Below are positions 33,305 through 41,418 of a stretch of 64,000 nucleotides of DNA, piece by piece (within the stretch, counting starts at the first letter, position 1; each line of letters starts with the position of its first letter). The position numbers were made by a program, and so were the translations under genes. This stretch comes from Vibrio celticus (GTDB lineage Bacteria; Pseudomonadota; Gammaproteobacteria; Enterobacterales; Vibrionaceae), in NCBI RefSeq assembly GCF_024347335.1, contig NZ_AP025463.1, positions 1,984,001 to 2,048,000 on the forward strand, in the 5' to 3' direction. Below the pieces are notes generated by a model that saw only the letters and a program-made list of their open reading frames with translations, did no database searches and was not told where the DNA came from.

Positions 33305-35503
33305 TTATTTCCCCTGCTCTGCTGTGCTTGCTAATTCTGGGTTTAAAATTGTTTCTACTGAGTAGAAGCCTGTCCAGCTGTATACTTTACCGTTCAGTTC
33401 TACTTTGTGTTCAGTGCTGTCAGTCGCGCCAAGTTGGTTGCTGATCATCACTGTCACGTTTGATTTCTCTGTCGTAATTTCTACTACTGAACCGATATTG
33501 GTGTGAGCCACTACTTTGATGTCTTTCACAACACCACGTGCGCTTACAGATTGCTCGAATTCTTCGTTGAAGTAACCATGCGTTTCAACAACAGAAGCAA
33601 ACAGTGTTGTTTCGCCTTTGCTGCGTAAAATGAATGCAGGCTCTGAACGTAGGTTGAAGCTTGGGTCGTTAGCGCCAGTGCGAGTAAAGATAACTTCAGC
33701 CTTGTCGTTAGACGTTGCACCTAGCCAAGTGTAGTAAGTGTTGTTTTGTAGCCAGCTTACAAGTGCTGTGCCCTTCACTTCACCGCTTGCCACGTTCCAT
33801 AGATGTTGGTAACCGAAATCGTCACCTAGAGTGTTTAGCTCTTTGTTTGCTTGGTATTCAAAGTTAGTGCGAACAATCTGACCTTGATATTGGTGTGAGT
33901 AGTCGTATTGATGCTCGCCTTCGCCGCCTTTTTCAGAATCTAAGCGGTATAGGTCTAACAATAACGAAGATTCTAATTCTTCAAGATTTAGCATGAACAC
34001 GCTGCGTTGCATGTCAAAGCCTTGGTAATGATCGTTAGCAAATGCACTCATACCGTTGATTTGATCGTCTTCTACTTTAAAGAAGTGAGGTAAACCATGT
34101 ACTGAGTCTGCACGTTCAACGTCAAAGTTGTTCTGACATTTTTCATCAATCGTAACTGCATTGTGAGCAATCGTTTGACGAGCGTAAGATTTGTTTTCGT
34201 CTAGGTAACGGCCGCCGAATTTTGGCTCAACGTTCACCCAACGACAGAAGCCGTATTCACGTAGCACTTCTTGACCACGGTTGAAGAAAGAAATACCCAA
34301 TGTATCGAAGTTGCCGTGACCCATACCGTGTTGGCCGTAGTTCATCACAAGTTGAGAAACGTCGCCTTTCTTATCCTGCATACGGATAAAGCCTTGCGCG
34401 CCGTTGTGACCTTGAGGGCCTTCGTTCAATTCAACACTTGGCCAGAAAGGCATGCCGATTTCTTTCTCTGCAGAAGCGGCTTCGTATGCTTTAGATAGCT
34501 CAAGACCACATGGATGCATCCATACTGCGTCTTGAATCTTCGCCATACCAAGAATGTTCTGGTCTACACCGTTTTCAGAAGAGTAATGCTTACTGTAAAC
34601 ACTTACCGCAACCTGAACACCCATGTCTGTGATACCCATTGTACGAGAAGCATCATTCAGAGCCGGGAACTCACCGTTCGGGTAAGCCGTCGCAAGCATC
34701 GCTTGTACTGTGTTGCCAATCACGCCACCTTTGTAGTTATAGATATCTACTTCAGGCATGTGGCGGTGAATCACTTCAGCGAACACACACGTTGGGCGAA
34801 TTGCATAACGGTGGTAGTAAGGGCCTTCCATGTAGTAACCAGAAGGTGCAAATAGCTGAGAAACTTGCGCTAGGAAGCCGCCAGTATCGTTACGGTCGAT
34901 GCCGTACACTGACATTTCAAGGTACTCGCGTTTGCCCAAAGCAAGACCACAGATACCGACAGCAGCAACGGCCCAAATGCCGTGGTTATGGATACGGTCA
35001 AAGTCGTGTGCGTATTTAACCGTGAACATTTCTAGCATTGGTTCAAAAATGCGAGACTCAATGTTATCACGTTGCTCTTGTGTCAGTGTCGAAGCAACAC
35101 AAGAGTAAGCTAAGCTTGAGAACATTAACCAGCAGTGTTCGTTCAGGATTTGGTGGAACAAACGACCAGTAGGGTTAGTGTTTTTCTGTACGTGGTAATC
35201 AAACGTTAGGTATTTGTTTGCGTACTCTTCTAATAATTCTGTAACAAAGTCAGCGTACTTTTGCTCTTTAGTGATCAAGAACATGCGACCAGCTAGATTC
35301 ATGTACGTGTAATTTTGCTTATGGCGGTTATGTTCGTAACCCCCAGCTTCACCATGACCTGGGACATCAATAGGTAAACGCATGAATGCTTCTAGATCTT
35401 TCGCGTTCGCTGCAATGGTTTTGCCCATTAAGCTAGAACGGCCCACTTCAAGATGAAGCTGCTCGATTTCTGCTTCAGTCAACAATACTGGTTTAGTCGT
35501 CAT
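33305..35503 (-). CDS. Cytoplasmic oligoalginate lyase, PL17 family (first of pair)
   Basis: The protein is 732 residues from the ATG at 35503 (GGGTGA upstream; the frame is open to 35521). It has the same PL17 blocks as its neighbour: DVPGHGEAGGYEHNRHKQ, RIHNHGIWAV with Asn173-His174, SGYYMEGPYYHRYA (Tyr near 229) and a C-terminal sheet domain with GHGNFDTLGISFFNRG. The pair clearly arose by tandem duplication and has diverged, which suggests different oligomer preferences (polyM, polyG or mixed). A degenerate cluster palindrome lies about 70 bases upstream. The kdgF operon diverges from the same intergenic region. Confidence 0.92.
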   Translation of the reverse strand: MTTKPVLLTEAEIEQLHLEVGRSSLMGKTIAANAKDLEAFMRLPIDVPGHGEAGGYEHNRHKQNYTYMNLAGRMFLITKEQKYADFVTELLEEYANKYLTFDYHVQKNTNPTGRLFHQILNEHCWLMFSSLAYSCVASTLTQEQRDNIESRIFEPMLEMFTVKYAHDFDRIHNHGIWAVAAVGICGLALGKREYLEMSVYGIDRNDTGGFLAQVSQLFAPSGYYMEGPYYHRYAIRPTCVFAEVIHRHMPEVDIYNYKGGVIGNTVQAMLATAYPNGEFPALNDASRTMGITDMGVQVAVSVYSKHYSSENGVDQNILGMAKIQDAVWMHPCGLELSKAYEAASAEKEIGMPFWPSVELNEGPQGHNGAQGFIRMQDKKGDVSQLVMNYGQHGMGHGNFDTLGISFFNRGQEVLREYGFCRWVNVEPKFGGRYLDENKSYARQTIAHNAVTIDEKCQNNFDVERADSVHGLPHFFKVEDDQINGMSAFANDHYQGFDMQRSVFMLNLEELESSLLLDLYRLDSEKGGEGEHQYDYSHQYQGQIVRTNFEYQANKELNTLGDDFGYQHLWNVASGEVKGTALVSWLQNNTYYTWLGATSNDKAEVIFTRTGANDPSFNLRSEPAFILRSKGETTLFASVVETHGYFNEEFEQSVSARGVVKDIKVVAHTNIGSVVEITTEKSNVTVMISNQLGATDSTEHKVELNGKVYSWTGFYSVETILNPELASTAEQGK

Positions 35504-35569
35504 ATTCTTTGTCACCCTCAATAAAGAGTTTATCTGCTTAAACTTTGATTAAATTTTCAAACTCCATAT

Positions 35570-35582
35570 AAAGTAATACAAT
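35570..35582. promoter_or_regulatory. Candidate FadR-type operator of the PL17 pair
   Basis: AAAGTAATACAAT matches ATTGTANTACAAT except at two bases of the left half, and keeps GTA-N-TAC. It lies 67 bases upstream of the first PL17 start codon. Confidence 0.55.
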
Positions 35583-35751
35583 ATGAGCTTTAATTATACC
35601 TATTCGTCGCTAAATGATGAGTAGAGTCACACAATTAGCTATAAGTCATTGATGTAGCTAACTAATGGTAAATATTGGCCATTTATTAAGTTGTTGATTT
35701 ATTTACGCTATATAAAGTATCGCTTGATCAATATCACACAAATTTAGATAT

Positions 35752-35764
35752 ATTGTATTACAAT
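35752..35764. promoter_or_regulatory. Perfect candidate FadR-type operator of kdgF-kdgK-eda
   Basis: ATTGTATTACAAT is a perfect 13-base palindrome around its central T, the best match in the window. It lies 73 bases before the kdgF start codon. Confidence 0.75.
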
Positions 35765-35836
35765 TAAGCTCATTCCCTTATGATGGATGCAAGTTAAGTA
35801 ACACTTAAAAGATTTAAACAGATTAGGAGATACACA

Positions 35837-36172
35837 ATGAACTCTTTCTTTATCCTAGATGAAAACCCATGGGAAGAACTTGCTGGCGGCATTAAGCGTA
35901 AAATCGTTGCTTACACTGACGATCTAATGGCAGTACACCTATGTTTTGACAAGGGCGCGATTGGCCACCCTCATACTCACGAAATCCATGACCAAATCGG
36001 TTACGTAGTTCGTGGCAGCTTCGAAGCTGAGATTGAAGGCGAAAAGAGAGTCCTTAAAGAAGGCGATGCTTACTTCGCTCGTAAACACATGATGCACGGT
36101 GCTGTTGCACTAGAGCAAGACAGCATCCTTCTTGATATCTTCAACCCTGCGCGTGAAGATTTCCTAAAATAA
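35837..36172 (+). CDS. kdgF: KdgF, cupin for conversion of unsaturated monouronates
   Basis: The protein is 111 residues, a single cupin with a metal site formed by His46, His48, Gln53 and His87 (GHPHTHEIHDQ, then RKHMMHG). These positions match the ligands I recall for characterised KdgF. KdgF speeds the conversion of 4,5-unsaturated uronates, from pectin or alginate lyases, to the linear ketone form (DEH for alginate), in the cytoplasm. AGGAG precedes the ATG. It is the first gene of a probable kdgF-kdgK-eda operon (34- and 73-base gaps) and supplies the step between the PL15/PL17 lyases and the DEH reductase. Confidence 0.92.
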   Translation: MNSFFILDENPWEELAGGIKRKIVAYTDDLMAVHLCFDKGAIGHPHTHEIHDQIGYVVRGSFEAEIEGEKRVLKEGDAYFARKHMMHGAVALEQDSILLDIFNPAREDFLK

Positions 36173-36206
36173 TAACTAGCGCAACCTCAGTTGCTAAGGT
36201 AAGCAT

Positions 36207-37139
36207 ATGAAATCATTAAACATCGCGGTCATTGGCGAGTGCATGGTTGAGCTACAAAAGAAACAAGACGGGCTTAAGCAAAGTTTCGGTGGCGACACAC
36301 TAAATACTGCACTTTACTTGTCTCGCTTAACAAAAGAGCAAGATATCAACACGAGCTACGTAACAGCACTAGGCACTGACCCATTCAGTACCGACATGTT
36401 AGAAAAGTGGCAAGCGGAAGGTATCGACACTAGCTTAATTGCTCAGCTTGATCACAAACAACCAGGGCTTTACTACATCGAGACCGATGAAACTGGTGAA
36501 CGCAGTTTCCACTACTGGCGTAATGATGCTGCAGCAAAATTCATGTTTGACCAGGAAGACACACCTGCTCTACTTGATAAGTTATTCTCTTTTGATGCGG
36601 TTTACCTAAGTGGTATTACGCTTGCTATCTTGACAGAGAATGGACGCACGCAGCTATTCAACTTCTTAGACAAATTTAAAGCTCAAGGCGGCCAAGTATT
36701 CTTCGACAATAACTTCCGTCCAAAACTTTGGGAAAGCCAACAAGAAGCAATTTCTTGGTACTTGAAGATGCTTAAGTACACAGACACGGCTCTACTGACG
36801 TTCGATGACGAGCAAGAGTTGTACGGCGACGAAAGCATTGAACAGTGTATTGCACGTACGTCTGAATCTGGTGTGAAAGAGATCATCATTAAACGTGGTG
36901 CTAAAGACTGCCTAGTAGTTGAAAGCCAAAGCGCTCAGTACGTTGCTCCAAACCCAGTAGACAACATTGTTGATACTACAGCGGCTGGCGACTCGTTCAG
37001 CGCGGGCTTCCTAGCTAAGCGCTTAAGCGGTGGCAATGCACGTGATGCAGCGTTAGCAGGTCATACTGTGGCAGGGACTGTGATTCAGCATCCAGGTGCT
37101 ATCATTCCTCTAGAAGCGACGCCTGATCTGTCTCTATAA
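36207..37139 (+). CDS. kdgK: 2-keto-3-deoxygluconate kinase
   Basis: The 310-residue PfkB-family sugar kinase opens NIAVIGECMVELQKK, followed by SFGGDTLNTALYLSRL (the sugar-binding GGD-x-x-N block). The C-terminal signature DTTAAGDSFSAGF contains the catalytic base Asp262. It phosphorylates KDG to KDPG with ATP. The length and the NFRPKLW segment are typical of KdgK rather than ribokinase. It sits between kdgF and eda. Confidence 0.93.
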   Translation: MKSLNIAVIGECMVELQKKQDGLKQSFGGDTLNTALYLSRLTKEQDINTSYVTALGTDPFSTDMLEKWQAEGIDTSLIAQLDHKQPGLYYIETDETGERSFHYWRNDAAAKFMFDQEDTPALLDKLFSFDAVYLSGITLAILTENGRTQLFNFLDKFKAQGGQVFFDNNFRPKLWESQQEAISWYLKMLKYTDTALLTFDDEQELYGDESIEQCIARTSESGVKEIIIKRGAKDCLVVESQSAQYVAPNPVDNIVDTTAAGDSFSAGFLAKRLSGGNARDAALAGHTVAGTVIQHPGAIIPLEATPDLSL

Positions 37140-37212
37140 TTACGCACTTTAACTATTAATCAAGGGTTTGCTTAGTTGAAAGCAAGCCCACATTTAACGT
37201 GAGGAAGAATTC

Positions 37213-37839
37213 ATGACTACATTAAATGAACAACTAGCAAACCTAAAAGTAATTCCTGTAATCGCTATCAACCGTGCTGAAGACGCTATCCCTCTAGGTA
37301 AAGCACTTGTTGAAAACGGCATGCCATGTGCAGAAATCACGCTACGTACAGAATGTGCAATCGAAGCGATTCGCATCATGCGTAAAGAATTCCCAGACAT
37401 GCTAATTGGTTCAGGTACTGTACTGACTAACGAGCAAGTTGACGCATCTATCGAAGCTGGCGTTGATTTCATCGTAAGCCCAGGTTTCAACCCTCGTACA
37501 GTTCAATACTGCATCGACAAAGGTGTTGCGATCGTACCAGGTGTTAACAACCCAAGCCTAGTTGAGCAAGCAATGGAAATGGGTCTTCGTACGTTGAAGT
37601 TCTTCCCGGCTGAGCCTTCAGGCGGTACTGGCATGCTTAAAGCACTAACTGCGGTTTACCCTGTTAAATTCATGCCTACTGGTGGCGTGAGCTTGAAGAA
37701 TGTAGACGAATACCTATCTATCCCTTCTGTACTTGCGTGTGGCGGTACTTGGATGGTTCCAACTAACCTTATCGACGAAGGTAAATGGGACGAGCTAGGC
37801 AAACTAGTACGTAATGCAGTTGAACACGTTAACGCTTAA
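37213..37839 (+). CDS. eda: KDPG aldolase (2-dehydro-3-deoxy-phosphogluconate aldolase)
   Basis: The 208-residue class I aldolase has Glu41 and Arg45 (CAEITLRT), GSGTVLT, and the Schiff-base Lys129 in LKFFPAE, then MPTGGVS. It splits KDPG into pyruvate and glyceraldehyde-3-phosphate, the last dedicated step of alginate and Entner-Doudoroff catabolism. GAGGA lies before the ATG. The operon ends at a terminator 22 bases after the stop. Confidence 0.95.
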   Translation: MTTLNEQLANLKVIPVIAINRAEDAIPLGKALVENGMPCAEITLRTECAIEAIRIMRKEFPDMLIGSGTVLTNEQVDASIEAGVDFIVSPGFNPRTVQYCIDKGVAIVPGVNNPSLVEQAMEMGLRTLKFFPAEPSGGTGMLKALTAVYPVKFMPTGGVSLKNVDEYLSIPSVLACGGTWMVPTNLIDEGKWDELGKLVRNAVEHVNA

Positions 37840-37860
37840 TCTGTTTTAGATTTGCTGATA

Positions 37861-37886
37861 AAGCCTCACTTCGGTGGGGCTTTTTG
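37861..37886 (+). terminator. Terminator of the kdgF-kdgK-eda operon
   Basis: AAGCCTCAC (37861-37869) pairs with GTGGGGCTT (37874-37882), with one G-T pair, around a TTCG tetraloop, followed by TTT. Confidence 0.9.
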
Positions 37887-38398
37887 TTGTCTACGCTTTA
37901 GCTTACCGCTCCCACTAGGCGTTGGTATGGTCATTTACACTCAAGCGCTAATATATGCTAAAGCCCCTAGCTTTTGTCGTACAAACCTATCTACATCTAA
38001 TTCACCACGCTACATCTAATTCACCACGAACCACTTTAACTTTCTCCTAAGCGCTCCACCACTTCCCCCTACTTATTGACCACTTTAATTCACTATTGCT
38101 AGGCCCCAACTCTCAAATGAGTAGCCAGCTTGCATTTTAAGAGCACTATTCGAACAAAATACTAGTTACCTTCACTGATATTGAAATCAAAAGAAACTAT
38201 GGGCGTGCTCCAGCTCATAAGAATCAAATAAGCACTTAAAAACAACAAGCTACCTCTGCGTTAACCACGTGATGGTTGATAATTATGTCGTAATTTTAAT
38301 TATGAGAGCTGTCGCAAAACTGGGCTCATTTGTAGCACATTTGTTACGGTTATAACTAAAATCTTATGGGTGACCTTTGTTATTGTTTTTTGGTTTAT
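37887..38398. other. Intergenic stretch before the second symporter gene
   Basis: About 510 bases without coding potential. The only visible structure is a 19-bp perfect tandem duplication at 37991-38028. The 3' end becomes AT-rich toward the symporter promoter region. Confidence 0.45.
37991..38028. repeat. 19-bp perfect tandem duplication
   Basis: CTACATCTAATTCACCACG occurs twice with no spacer (37991-38009 and 38010-38028). It is outside any gene, and no known function is evident. Confidence 0.85.
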
Positions 38399-38411
38399 AT
38401 TGTAATACATA
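38399..38411. promoter_or_regulatory. Second candidate FadR-type operator upstream of the symporter gene
   Basis: ATTGTAATACATA matches ATTGTANTACAAT except for the last two bases. It lies about 210 bases before the start codon, 148 bases upstream (start to start) of the main site. Two sites could allow looping or independent control of an upstream promoter. Confidence 0.5.
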
Positions 38412-38546
38412 TGTACATTTACTGGGTCGTTAAACATCAAACAAAACCAAAATTAGATACTAATTAAAACCATTAAAAACAATAATTTAATTCAACCACT
38501 AATATTAAAGAAAAAATCAATGCGACCTAGATCATACTAAAGACAT

Positions 38547-38559
38547 ATTGTAGTACAAA
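38547..38559. promoter_or_regulatory. Strong candidate FadR-type operator of the second symporter gene
   Basis: ATTGTAGTACAAA contains a perfect TTGTA-G-TACAA core and continues TAAA, as in the first symporter promoter. It lies 61 bases before the start codon. Confidence 0.75.
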
Positions 38560-38619
38560 TAAACCTTTGTACGCGTTAATCTAAGCCCAGTTAATTATGA
38601 TATTTAAAAGGCTGAAAAG

Positions 38620-40386
38620 ATGACTATTGATACTTTTGTTGTTCTCGCCTACTTCTTCTTTTTAATCGCGATTGGTTGGATGTTCCGTAAGTTCACCACC
38701 TCAACAAGTGATTACTTTAGAGGGGGCGGCAAAATGTTGTGGTGGATGGTTGGTGCAACTGCCTTCATGACACAGTTTTCAGCATGGACGTTTACAGGTG
38801 CCGCAGGACGCGCGTTCAATGACGGTTTCGTTATTGTAATCCTATTCTTAGCCAATGCTTTTGGCTACTTCATGAACTATATGTACTTCGCTCCAAAGTT
38901 CCGCCAACTTCGTGTGGTAACGGCGATCGAAGCTATTCGTCAGCGCTTTGGTAAAACGTCTGAACAATTCTTCACATGGGCAGGTATGCCGGACAGCCTT
39001 ATCTCTGCAGGTATCTGGCTAAACGGTCTAGCTATCTTTGTAGCAGCGGTATTCAATATCCCAATGGAAGCTACCATTGTGGTAACGGGTATGGTTCTAG
39101 TATTGATGGCAGTAACGGGCGGCTCTTGGGCGGTTGTTGCTTCTGACTTCATGCAAATGCTTGTAATCATGGCCGTGACAATCACTTGTGCGGTAGCAGC
39201 TTACTTCCACGGTGGCGGCTTAACTAACATCGTTGCTAACTTCGACGGCGACTTCATGTTAGGTAACAACCTAAACTACATGAGCATCTTCATCCTTTGG
39301 GTTGTATTCATCTTCGTGAAGCAGTTCGGTGTAATGAACAACAGCATCAATGCTTACCGTTACCTATGTGCAAAAGACAGTGAAAACGCACGTAAAGCGG
39401 CAGGCCTAGCATGTATCCTTATGGTTGTTGGCCCACTAATTTGGTTCCTACCACCTTGGTACGTAAGTGCATTCATGCCTGAGTTTGCGGATCAATACGC
39501 ATCAATGGGCGATAAAGCGGGTGATGCTGCTTACCTAGCATTCGTACAAAACGTAATGCCTGCAGGTATGGTTGGTCTTCTAATGTCTGCAATGTTCGCT
39601 GCAACGATGTCTTCTATGGATTCAGGTTTGAACCGTAACGCTGGTATCTTCGTGATGAACTTCTACAGCCCTATTGTTCGTAAAAACGCGACACAAAAAG
39701 AGCTGGTTATTGTAAGTAAGCTTACAACCATCATGATGGGTATCATCATTATCTCGATTGGTTTGTTCATCAACTCTCTACGTCACTTGAGCCTATTCGA
39801 CATCGTAATGAATGTTGGTGCATTGATTGGCTTCCCAATGCTTATCCCTGTACTACTTGGTATGTGGATTCGTAAGACGCCAGACTGGGCGGGTTGGTCA
39901 ACACTAGTTGTAGGTGGTTTCGTTTCTTACATCTTCGGTATTTCGCTTCAAGCAGAAGACATCGAGAACCTATTTGGTCTAGAAACAGCACTGACTGGCC
40001 GTGAATGGAGCGACTTGAAGGTAGGTCTAAGCCTAGCGGCTCATGTAGTGTTCACAGGTGGTTACTTCATCATGACTTCTCGCTTCTACAAAGGCCTATC
40101 GCCAGAGCGTGAGAAAGAAGTTGACCAACTATTCACTAACTGGAACACGCCGTTAGTAGCGGAAGGTGAAGAGCAGCAGAACCTAGATACTAAACAGCGT
40201 TCAATGCTTGGTAAGCTTATCAGCACGGCAGGTTTCGGTATCCTCGCAATGGCTCTGATTCCAAACGAACCAACAGGACGCTTATTGTTCCTACTATGTG
40301 GTTCGATGGTACTAACCGTTGGTATCCTTCTGGTTAACGCATCTAAAGCTCCAGCTAAGATGAACAACGAGTCAGTTGCTAAATAG
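38620..40386 (+). CDS. Sodium/solute symporter, probable oligoalginate or DEH importer (second paralogue)
   Basis: The 588-residue SSS-family transporter is very similar over its whole length to the one at 22825-24603, with the same FRGGGKMLWWMVGATAFMTQ, GGSWAVVASDFMQ and AMFAATMSSMDSGLNRNAG blocks and the same acidic C-terminal region before two final membrane segments. AAGG precedes the ATG. It probably imports alginate oligomers or monomers with sodium. Two copies under matching operators suggest transporters of different affinity or ligand size. The gene ends in its own terminator. Confidence 0.9.
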   Translation: MTIDTFVVLAYFFFLIAIGWMFRKFTTSTSDYFRGGGKMLWWMVGATAFMTQFSAWTFTGAAGRAFNDGFVIVILFLANAFGYFMNYMYFAPKFRQLRVVTAIEAIRQRFGKTSEQFFTWAGMPDSLISAGIWLNGLAIFVAAVFNIPMEATIVVTGMVLVLMAVTGGSWAVVASDFMQMLVIMAVTITCAVAAYFHGGGLTNIVANFDGDFMLGNNLNYMSIFILWVVFIFVKQFGVMNNSINAYRYLCAKDSENARKAAGLACILMVVGPLIWFLPPWYVSAFMPEFADQYASMGDKAGDAAYLAFVQNVMPAGMVGLLMSAMFAATMSSMDSGLNRNAGIFVMNFYSPIVRKNATQKELVIVSKLTTIMMGIIIISIGLFINSLRHLSLFDIVMNVGALIGFPMLIPVLLGMWIRKTPDWAGWSTLVVGGFVSYIFGISLQAEDIENLFGLETALTGREWSDLKVGLSLAAHVVFTGGYFIMTSRFYKGLSPEREKEVDQLFTNWNTPLVAEGEEQQNLDTKQRSMLGKLISTAGFGILAMALIPNEPTGRLLFLLCGSMVLTVGILLVNASKAPAKMNNESVAK

Positions 40387-40408
40387 CTAAACAGCTAAAC
40401 AGCTAAAC
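40385..40408. repeat. 8-bp direct repeat, three copies, starting in the stop codon
   Basis: AGCTAAAC occurs three times in a row (40385-40408), beginning inside the TAG stop of the symporter gene. A different 8-bp triplet repeat begins at the stop codon of the next gene (41392). Confidence 0.85.
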
Positions 40409-40415
40409 CAAAATG

Positions 40416-40448
40416 AAGCCCATGTTATTCGATAACATGGGCTTTTTA
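40416..40448 (+). terminator. Terminator of the second symporter gene
   Basis: A perfect 13-bp stem (AAGCCCATGTTAT at 40416-40428, complement at 40432-40444) with a 3-base loop is followed by TTTTT. Confidence 0.93.
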
Positions 40449-40629
40449 TTTGCCTTCGCTTTATCAAAATAGAATATGAAACGCATCTCGATTAATGCTC
40501 ACAAACCATAGAAATGCCTATCTCCTGCCCTCGTTTTATCTTATTTTCCAACCTTTCCAATGGTTTGATCTCTTTCTCGGATTGTTTCTGTTACTTTGAA
40601 TGACAACACAAACACAACAGATAATTACA

Positions 40630-41394
40630 ATGAAAAAAACATCACTATTACTTGCTTCCATTGCTCTGGCACTTTCTGGTGTCGCACAAGCTGACCAGTT
40701 AGAAGACATTCAAAAATCCGGTACCCTTCGTGTGGGCACCACTGGCGACTACAAGCCATTTTCTTACTTTGATGGTAAAAGCTACTCTGGCTACGATATC
40801 GATGTTGCACAGCACATCGCGGAGCAATTAGGCGTTGAATTGAAGATTGTTCGTACCACATGGAAAGATCTGCTGACCGACCTAGACGACGATAAGTACG
40901 ACATCGCGATGGGAGGCATTACACGTAAAATACAGCGTCAGCTAAACGCAGAACAAACTCAAGGCTACATTACGTTTGGTAAGTGTTTCTTAGTCGCTAA
41001 AGGTAAAGCAGAACAATACAACAGCATCGAGAAAGTGAATCTATCTTCGGTCCGTGTTGGCGTAAATATCGGTGGCACTAACGAGATGTTTGCAGATGCT
41101 CATTTACAGAATGCAAGCTTCACTCGCTACGAAAACAACTTAGATGTACCGCAAGCCGTTGCGGAAGGCAAAGTTGATGTAATGGTGACTGAAACTCCGG
41201 AAGGCCTATTCTACCAAGTGACGGACGAACGCCTTGAAGCAGCTCGCTGTGAAACACCATTTACCAACAGCCAATTCGGCTACCTCATTCCTAAAGGTGA
41301 GCAACGTTTGCTGAACACTGTGAACTTCATTATGGATGAGATGAAACTGAAAGGTGTTGAAGAAGAGTTCCTGATTCACAACTCTCTTAAATAG
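40630..41394 (+). CDS. Periplasmic cyclohexadienyl dehydratase-like / solute-binding protein
   Basis: The protein is 254 residues from the ATG at 40630, where the signal peptide MKKTSLLLASIALALSGVAQA begins; an ATG at 40600 would add a tail before it. It is a type 2 periplasmic binding-protein fold: GTLRVGTTGDYKPFSYFDGKSYSGYDID, DKYDIAMGGIT, and VDVMVTETPEG near the end of lobe 2. The TTGDYKPFSY and MGGIT blocks resemble cyclohexadienyl dehydratase (PheC), which evolved from amino-acid-binding proteins and converts prephenate or arogenate in the periplasm. A true amino-acid-binding protein is the alternative; no permease gene is nearby. It is separated from the symporter by a terminator. Confidence 0.8.
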   Translation: MKKTSLLLASIALALSGVAQADQLEDIQKSGTLRVGTTGDYKPFSYFDGKSYSGYDIDVAQHIAEQLGVELKIVRTTWKDLLTDLDDDKYDIAMGGITRKIQRQLNAEQTQGYITFGKCFLVAKGKAEQYNSIEKVNLSSVRVGVNIGGTNEMFADAHLQNASFTRYENNLDVPQAVAEGKVDVMVTETPEGLFYQVTDERLEAARCETPFTNSQFGYLIPKGEQRLLNTVNFIMDEMKLKGVEEEFLIHNSLK

Positions 41395-41415
41395 TCTTCT
41401 AGTCTTCTAGTCTTC
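41392..41415. repeat. 8-bp direct repeat interrupted by the IS5-family element
   Basis: TAGTCTTC occurs three times from the TAG stop codon (41392-41415). A fourth copy follows the insertion at 42300-42307. The IS5-family element inserted at the CTAG formed between the third and fourth copies. Confidence 0.85.
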
Positions 41416-41418
41416 TAG

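Noticed and set aside
34514..35019. Plus-strand frames of 113 and 126 codons opposite the first PL17 gene
   Set aside because: They overlap a clear PL17 reading frame and show no start signal or recognisable domain.
41392..41415. Phase-variable repeat tract
   Set aside because: The 8-bp repeats begin at the stop codon and lie outside the coding and promoter sequence, so changes in number would not switch the gene on or off.
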